Source: Chloroflexota bacterium
GTDB lineage: Bacteria > Chloroflexota > Anaerolineae > 4572-78 > J111
Length of the DNA stretch: 64,000 nt
Direction: 5' to 3'
Assembly: GCA_016860845.1 (NCBI GenBank)
Contig: BOKF01000026.1
Location: forward strand, 1-64,000
The notes under the pieces are model-generated. The model saw only the letters and a program-made list of their open reading frames with translations. It searched no databases and was not told the DNA's origin. Shown piece by piece: positions 59,740-64,000 of the stretch (the first letter of the stretch is position 1; every line of letters begins with the position of its first letter). The position numbers and the translations under genes are program-made.

Positions 59740-62202
59740 TCAAGGGCTAGTGCTGATTGTGATGGACGGGTTGATAATTAACTGTCCCTGGGGGTCTGGG
59801 GGACCCTCTACCATGGACAGCGGCAGGCGTTCCCCGGTCGGTTGATAATACAGGCCGATAGCCAGGCGATACTGGCCGGGTGGCAGGGAAGCAGGCGTGG
59901 GCAAGGTGTGGCGGTCGAGGATGCGCTCGCCGGGCGACCAGATGGTGGTGGGATAGGTGTTGTTGACCGGCTGGGTATCATTGCCGGCAACGACATTATC
60001 GCCGGCGTCAAGCAGATGGACAAAGACGGTGTAATCCAGCGGTGGAGTGTCCAGCGCCTGCCAGAGCAGGCTGAGCTGTACCGGCTCTCCGGCAGAGAGG
60101 GTGGGTGTGTCGAGCCTGACCCCGGAGAGTTGGATGAGATTTCCAAACGCCGCTCCTGCTTCCGCCGACAGCGGCAAAGAAGGCGGCGGTGGCAGTGGAA
60201 TCTTCAACGGGCCGATAAAGAACGTATCCGGCGAGTCGCTGCTGCCCCCGGTTAAAGGGAGGCGGCGACCGGCCGCCGGGTCGAAGAGGGCGACGGCCAG
60301 CCAGTAGCGGCCCAGTGTAAGCGGCTCGGTTTCCAACTTGACCGTCTGCTGCGCGGCAACGGTGTCGAGGCCGGGCCGCCAGAAGGTGGTCGGATAGACC
60401 CAATCATTAGGGCGGGCCGTGCCGTCGCCCACCACGTGGCGGCTGTCATCAACCAGGTGCAGAATGACTTCGTAATCATCCCGCATGGGCTGGATGGCCT
60501 GCCAGTAGAGCGTGACCGGCAGCGTGGCGGCGGTTGGATCAATCGTCGCGGGGTAAGCCGCCCCCACCAGCCGGGCCGGGCCAAAGACAGCCGCCAGCGG
60601 GCGGGCAGGCTGCTGGAGAAAGATGGCCGGGTCGGTGGGGAGAGAAGCCAGCCGGGCCACCGTTTCACCGCGCGGGGTCTGGACGGCCTGGGTCGAACCG
60701 CCGGCCAGGGCGGTCTGGATTAACTGCTGTCCTTCGGCGGTCAGCGGGGGAAGGATGGCGGCGGTATCGCCTTGCAGCCGAACCCAGACCGAATCACGCT
60801 CATTCTTTTCGGGAGAGATGATGAGGGCGGAAGAGGCGGGTGGAGCCGAAAGAACGGCCTCACGCCGGAATCTGCCGCTCAGGTAGAAGAGAAGCGGGGG
60901 GTCATTGAAGCGAGCTAAAGGCAAATAAATGGGCCGGGCATCGTCGGCATGCGCCAGCACCGCATCGCGGATGGCAACCGCGCCGTAATCGTAAATACCC
61001 TGGGTCACCGGCAGCCGGGTCCACTCGATAAAGTAGGCCGAGAAGGCGCCGGGGAGGGTGGCGAGGATGAGAAGGAGGGGGAGAGCGTAAAGCGTAAAGC
61101 GTGAGACGTGAGGCGTGAGGCGTCCCCAGGGGAGGCTTGGCACTGATGCGCGATGCGTAAAACCCAACACCTGGCCCCCGGCCCCCGACACCCAAACGAG
61201 GCCGAAGGCGACGAGGATGGCGGTAGCGGGCAGGGCGACGATCATGCGCAGGGGATGAGGCGCTTCGATGGCGATGATCGAGGGAGAGATACCGATGAGC
61301 CACCATAATGCGACCAGCCGGGAGAAGAGGCCGCGCCAGTTTTTGAGGGCAATGATCAGGCCGAGCAGCAGGAAGGGGGCCAGGAGGGGCGAGAGGCCGG
61401 GGTAGCCGGGCAGGCCGAAAATCGCGTTGGGACTGCCGGCGCAGCAGAAAAAGCCCAATACCCGCAGCAGGTTGCGGCCCAGCTCGGCCAGGATGTCGCC
61501 GGGTGTGTCAAGATAGCTCCAGACCATGACTGAGGCAGCGCGGGCGCTGAATTGGGCTGGATGAGCGGCGAAGTACCAGAGCATCGGCGCGGCGACGAGG
61601 AGGGCGGGGAGGAGGAGGAGTGTAAAGCGTAAAGCGTAAAGCGTAAAGCGTTCCCAGGGGAGGCTGCGCTCTGTTGCGTCTTGCGTGTTGTGCAGGAAAA
61701 ATTCGGGCAGCCAGGCCAGGATTAAGATCAGGGGCAGCAGGCGGGCGGCGGAGTAGGTGTGGAAGCCCAGGCCCAAGAACAGGCCGGAGAGAAGGAACCA
61801 GCGTTTTTGGTTGGTGGTCCAACCCTTAAGGAAAAACCAAAAGACCAATACCGCCAGCAGCGGCACCGTCAGCGGGCGCTGGTCGCCGCGGCTGATGCCG
61901 AGGTGCCAGGAGGAGACAGCCAGGGTCAGACCGGCGAGGGTGGCAAGCCAAAGGCGTGAAGCGTGAGGCGTGAAGCGTGTTACATGTTGCGTAAATCGTA
62001 AATCGTAAATCGTAAATCGTAAATTATAGAGGAAGGCAAAGAGGCAAACCACGTTCAGCAAACTGATGACAGCCGGTTGGAGGCGGAAGGCAAAGGGAGT
62101 CGGGCCAAACAGCCAGATGAAGGGGATGAGCAGATAAATCAACAGGGCTTCGCGGCCGCCGTTGGTGGGGAAGAAGAGGACAGGGCCGCCGCGCTGCATC
62201 AA
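59740..62202 (-). CDS. GT39-type membrane glycosyltransferase, start unclear, with in-frame repeats
   Basis: An 820-residue polytopic protein of the ArnT/PMT-like superfamily, which moves sugars from polyprenyl-phosphate carriers outside the membrane. About ten helices lie in residues 1-400; a soluble, Ig-rich C-terminus covers about 410-820. The conserved N-terminal part (FYRLADHPLGLFFDPAINGL, with the likely catalytic Asp) lies upstream of the first usable start, in frame to about 62319, after a TAG stop at 62377-62379. An AAAATCC repeat replaced the normal start. Three word arrays (near 61083, 61620 and 61961) are read in frame as RFTLYALRFT-like inserts. Acceptor unknown. Confidence 0.82.
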   Translation of the reverse strand: MMQRGGPVLFFPTNGGREALLIYLLIPFIWLFGPTPFAFRLQPAVISLLNVVCLFAFLYNLRFTIYDLRFTQHVTRFTPHASRLWLATLAGLTLAVSSWHLGISRGDQRPLTVPLLAVLVFWFFLKGWTTNQKRWFLLSGLFLGLGFHTYSAARLLPLILILAWLPEFFLHNTQDATERSLPWERFTLYALRFTLLLLPALLVAAPMLWYFAAHPAQFSARAASVMVWSYLDTPGDILAELGRNLLRVLGFFCCAGSPNAIFGLPGYPGLSPLLAPFLLLGLIIALKNWRGLFSRLVALWWLIGISPSIIAIEAPHPLRMIVALPATAILVAFGLVWVSGAGGQVLGFTHRASVPSLPWGRLTPHVSRFTLYALPLLLILATLPGAFSAYFIEWTRLPVTQGIYDYGAVAIRDAVLAHADDARPIYLPLARFNDPPLLFYLSGRFRREAVLSAPPASSALIISPEKNERDSVWVRLQGDTAAILPPLTAEGQQLIQTALAGGSTQAVQTPRGETVARLASLPTDPAIFLQQPARPLAAVFGPARLVGAAYPATIDPTAATLPVTLYWQAIQPMRDDYEVILHLVDDSRHVVGDGTARPNDWVYPTTFWRPGLDTVAAQQTVKLETEPLTLGRYWLAVALFDPAAGRRLPLTGGSSDSPDTFFIGPLKIPLPPPPSLPLSAEAGAAFGNLIQLSGVRLDTPTLSAGEPVQLSLLWQALDTPPLDYTVFVHLLDAGDNVVAGNDTQPVNNTYPTTIWSPGERILDRHTLPTPASLPPGQYRLAIGLYYQPTGERLPLSMVEGPPDPQGQLIINPSITISTSP
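61083..61150. repeat. GCGTAAA/GCGTGAG-word array inside the GT39 gene
   Basis: Words GCGTAAAGCGTAAAGCGTGA and GACGTGAGGCGTGAGGCGT, then CCCCAGGGGAGG, are translated as a loop insert. Confidence 0.75.
61620..61690. repeat. GCGTAAA-word array inside the GT39 gene
   Basis: Four tandem GTAAAGC units followed by CCCAGGGGAGG and GCGTCTTGCGTGTTG words, in frame as ERFTLYALRFTL. Confidence 0.8.
61961..62035. repeat. GCGTGAA and AAATCGT-word array inside the GT39 gene
   Basis: GCGTGAAGCGTGAGGCGTGA words then four AAATCGT units, in frame as NLRFTIYDLRFT. It links the word families of 61083 and 725. Confidence 0.8.
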
Positions 62203-62311
62203 GCGGAGGGCGTCGAGGCCGTTGATGGCCGGATCGAAAAAGAGACCCAGGGGATGGTCGGCCAGGCGGTAGAAGCGAAGGAAGAAGGCGATGAGGGTAA
62301 CGGCGACGAAG

Positions 62312-62350
62312 GCCAGCCAGATTTTGGATTTTGGATTTTGGATTTTCGAT
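62312..62350. repeat. AAAATCC tandem array at the GT39 N-terminus
   Basis: On the minus strand three to four AAAATCC units (plus strand GGATTTT) lie just upstream of the conserved N-terminus of the glycosyltransferase, where its start codon should be. Confidence 0.8.
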
Positions 62351-62376
62351 GGTGGATTGATGGTGTACTTGCCCCC

Positions 62377-62811
62377 CTAAATCCCCCCGGAGGGGGGACT
62401 TTGTTGGCTCTCCCCCCTTTGGGGGGAGTTGGAGGGGGGCAACACTCCACACTGGCGTACAATTTCATCCAGTACCCCTTCCAAGTTGCCATCAACCTCT
62501 CGATTCTGAAAACGGATAACCCGAAGTCCATGCTGCTCTAACCACTCAGTCCGCGCCTGATCGTAGCGCTGGTGAGCGAGTTCAGCATGGCTCTCTCCAT
62601 CAATCTCGATCACTAAGCGCTTTTCGTGGCAGTAAAAGTCCAGAATGAACTGATGCAAAGGGTGCTGCCGCCGGAATTTGAGTCCAAAGAATTGTTTGCC
62701 CTTGAGGCACTGCCACAATTTGGCTTCCTGAGGGGTAAGGGGCCGGCGTAACTCTTTGGCTCGAGCAATCATTTCGGGATGAGGGTATGGGTAACGTTTG
62801 GGTGGTGACAT
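62377..62811 (-). CDS. DUF559-domain nuclease-like protein
   Basis: A 144-residue protein of the DUF559 family, related to very-short-patch-repair endonucleases. Core features: ARAKELRRPLTPQEAKLWQC at about 15-34, FKFRRQHPLHQFILDFYC-like LKFRRQHPLHQFILDFYC near 44, VIEIDGESH near 66 with acidic metal ligands, and WLEQHGLRVIRFQNREV near 89. The C-terminal 22 residues after RQCG come from a C-rich palindrome. Its TAG stop is in the same frame as the glycosyltransferase codons that follow. No ribosome-binding site seen. Role unknown; often in mobile or accessory DNA. Confidence 0.88.
   Translation of the reverse strand: MSPPKRYPYPHPEMIARAKELRRPLTPQEAKLWQCLKGKQFFGLKFRRQHPLHQFILDFYCHEKRLVIEIDGESHAELAHQRYDQARTEWLEQHGLRVIRFQNREVDGNLEGVLDEIVRQCGVLPPSNSPQRGESQQSPPSGGI
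62378..62442. repeat. C/G-rich palindromes at the DUF559 3' end
   Basis: CCCCCCGGAGGGGGG and CCCCCCTTTGGGGGG hairpins in tandem supply the last codons and the stop of the DUF559 gene. Confidence 0.75.
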
Positions 62812-62865
62812 TGGTTTTTTTCAAATTGGACTACTCAAGATAAGTTGTTCCGTTAAAAACGGGAC

Positions 62866-63234
62866 CTACAGTTTGCGCCCGGCTACTTCAATCTTTATCG
62901 AGCCGTCGAAATTGATCAAATGAAAATGCTTGACCAGGGCCTTATACTCTTCATCGGAGAGGGCGGTCAGGTCAAAGTGATAGTTGCGCACCTTGCCTTT
63001 GGTCTTTATTTTCAACTCATCCCGGCGAATGAAGACCTTATCCAGCAGGACGATAATATCATCAGCTTCCCATTCTACACTAGCGCCGCGCTCGTTGGGG
63101 CTAAGAAAAGGCTCGTACCGGGCGTTTCGTTGAATGATGAAGCCATCCACCCCAAAGGCCGACGCTTCGTCACAACTCAGGGAGATGATGATGTCGTCGC
63201 CGTGTTCTAAATGGGTGAAAAGGACTCTGTCCAT
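62866..63234 (-). CDS. Protein of unknown function
   Basis: A 122-residue soluble acidic protein I do not recognise. It alternates beta-strand-like segments: GDDIIISLSCDEASAFGVDGF, here about 12-32, SVEWEADDIIVLLDKVFIRRDELKIKT (about 52-78) and YHFDLTALSDEEYKALVKHF (about 84-103). No signal peptide, cysteine cluster or catalytic motif. AGGAGGAAT precedes the ATG strongly, which supports a real gene. No link to neighbours is evident. Confidence 0.75.
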   Translation of the reverse strand: MDRVLFTHLEHGDDIIISLSCDEASAFGVDGFIIQRNARYEPFLSPNERGASVEWEADDIIVLLDKVFIRRDELKIKTKGKVRNYHFDLTALSDEEYKALVKHFHLINFDGSIKIEVAGRKL

Positions 63235-63350
63235 AGTTTATTCCTCCTCATCTGGCTGTAAAGTTTCTCCGTAGAAGCCTACTGCGCAAGTCGCCTTGCG
63301 AAACCATGACCTCAAGATCATCCCAACGGGCCATACCGCCAGGGTATTCG

Positions 63351-63986
63351 TTAGTCCGTACCCCCTTTTGAGTCTGACTCTTTGTAGTCATCCCAGCGAG
63401 ACCACTTCCAGCCCGCTGAAATAGCAGCCTGCAAATCGTAGGTTAGGTAAATCGCCCAACACGCAAACGGAACAAGTATTAAGAGCAGCAGCCAGTTCTG
63501 AACACTTTGGCTTGCTGCATATAGGGGAAGTAATAATGGAACAAGCGAAAGAAAGTAATAAATCGTTCCCGTACTACGAAGACCGCCCTTAAACCGGCGT
63601 TGTCGCTTAAAATTGTACCAGCGATGCTCCCAATTTAGACCAGGAATACGCGGCTCGATGAAGATGCGGATATATTCGCCTAATCTTTGTACAGTTTGTT
63701 GAGTTGATATAATCATAATTAGGCTGGGAATAAGAACTGCGTAAAGGGCAACAGCGCCACCGATTGATACAAGTAAGCGCGTTTCGGGTGAGGTAATATC
63801 TGATCCTAACACCGCCCCGGCTGTTACGGATAATATCACCCCAAAAGCGCCGACTGTTAGCGAAATGGTCTGTAATCGCCGTCCTTGGGCATTGAGGATT
63901 TCGCTTCTAAGGGTTCGATATTCCTCAAGCAGTCCATCTTTTTCTGCGGCGGTTGCAAAGGTATTGGTCTTGTTCGCTTCATTCAT
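63351..63986 (-). CDS. Four-helix membrane protein of unknown function
   Basis: A 211-residue protein with a soluble N-terminal helix (EEYRTLRSEILNAQGRRLQT, about 20-40), two membrane helices (about 42-62 and 70-95), a basic cytoplasmic loop (about 105-138, WEHRWYNFKRQRRFKGG) and two more helices (about 140-160 and 165-185). The layout recalls small membrane proteins with paired helix hairpins, such as SLATT-like effectors, but no motif confirms this. GGGGAG sits 7 bases before the ATG, and the gene is complete within the window. Confidence 0.7.
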   Translation of the reverse strand: MNEANKTNTFATAAEKDGLLEEYRTLRSEILNAQGRRLQTISLTVGAFGVILSVTAGAVLGSDITSPETRLLVSIGGAVALYAVLIPSLIMIISTQQTVQRLGEYIRIFIEPRIPGLNWEHRWYNFKRQRRFKGGLRSTGTIYYFLSLVPLLLPLYAASQSVQNWLLLLILVPFACWAIYLTYDLQAAISAGWKWSRWDDYKESDSKGGTD

Positions 63987-64000
63987 ATTGCAACTCCCCA

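Noticed and set aside
61620..62035. CRISPR array
   Set aside because: The units are 7-8 base words without spacers of constant length, lie inside a gene and have no cas genes nearby.
1..64000. tRNA or rRNA genes
   Set aside because: No cloverleaf with a TTC-loop consensus and no rRNA-like stretch was recognised by eye; a tRNAscan run would settle it.

Overview
The window looks like one chromosomal segment of a Chloroflexota bacterium, most likely Anaerolineae-like. This is an inference from gene content: chained-GAF histidine kinases, non-cellulosomal cohesin and dockerin proteins, CofC together with a type 2 IPP isomerase, CotH-VTC-DUF4956, and GC-rich coding sequence broken by many palindromic repeats. 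No rRNA, tRNA, CRISPR array, prophage or transposase gene was recognised. Apparent promoters are sigma70-like, often with an extended -10, and at least three genes look leaderless.

Layout. 0-16 kb is mixed-strand housekeeping and accessory genes: nadD, obgE, an EamA transporter, a GNAT enzyme, a HEAT protein, a LysM-Gmad2 surface protein, a NarL-type kinase/regulator pair, map, several small proteins, an MFS exporter, an SDR-VOC fusion and a QueA-like enzyme. 15.8-16.9 kb holds a two-gene operon whose second gene is the most striking item here: a MerB-like (alkylmercury lyase family) gene in which both catalytic cysteine codons are in-frame UGA. Each UGA is followed at the right distance by a SECIS-like hairpin, so this is a candidate two-selenocysteine enzyme; its promoter is a perfect consensus overlapped by an inverted repeat. 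17-20 kb is an M16 peptidase.

20-34 kb is dominated by a four-gene signalling operon on the minus strand. In order of transcription it encodes an S1-S1-REC-GAF-kinase, a 2272-residue kinase with one receiver and about eleven GAF domains, a degenerate receiver, and a receiver fused to an APH-like domain and an OmpR-type DNA-binding domain. An SPFH protein and a four-repeat protein of unknown function lie downstream. 34-43 kb carries CotH, VTC and DUF4956 genes, fni, cofC, a phosphodiesterase-like lipoprotein and an FHA-containing Ser/Thr kinase.

43-60 kb is an extracellular protein island: cohesin proteins anchored by lipid, LysM or a membrane helix, and dockerin proteins that include a subtilisin and a peptidoglycan amidase, around a convergent regulator/kinase pair. 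60-64 kb has a GT39-type membrane glycosyltransferase, a DUF559 nuclease and two unknown proteins.

A second theme is repeats. Arrays of 6-8 base words, arranged in tandem and as inverted halves, lie in many intergenic gaps and also inside genes (QueA-like, GT39, probably CotH), where they are read in frame. Similar words recur at distant loci, and several arrays supply stop codons or appear to have displaced start codons.
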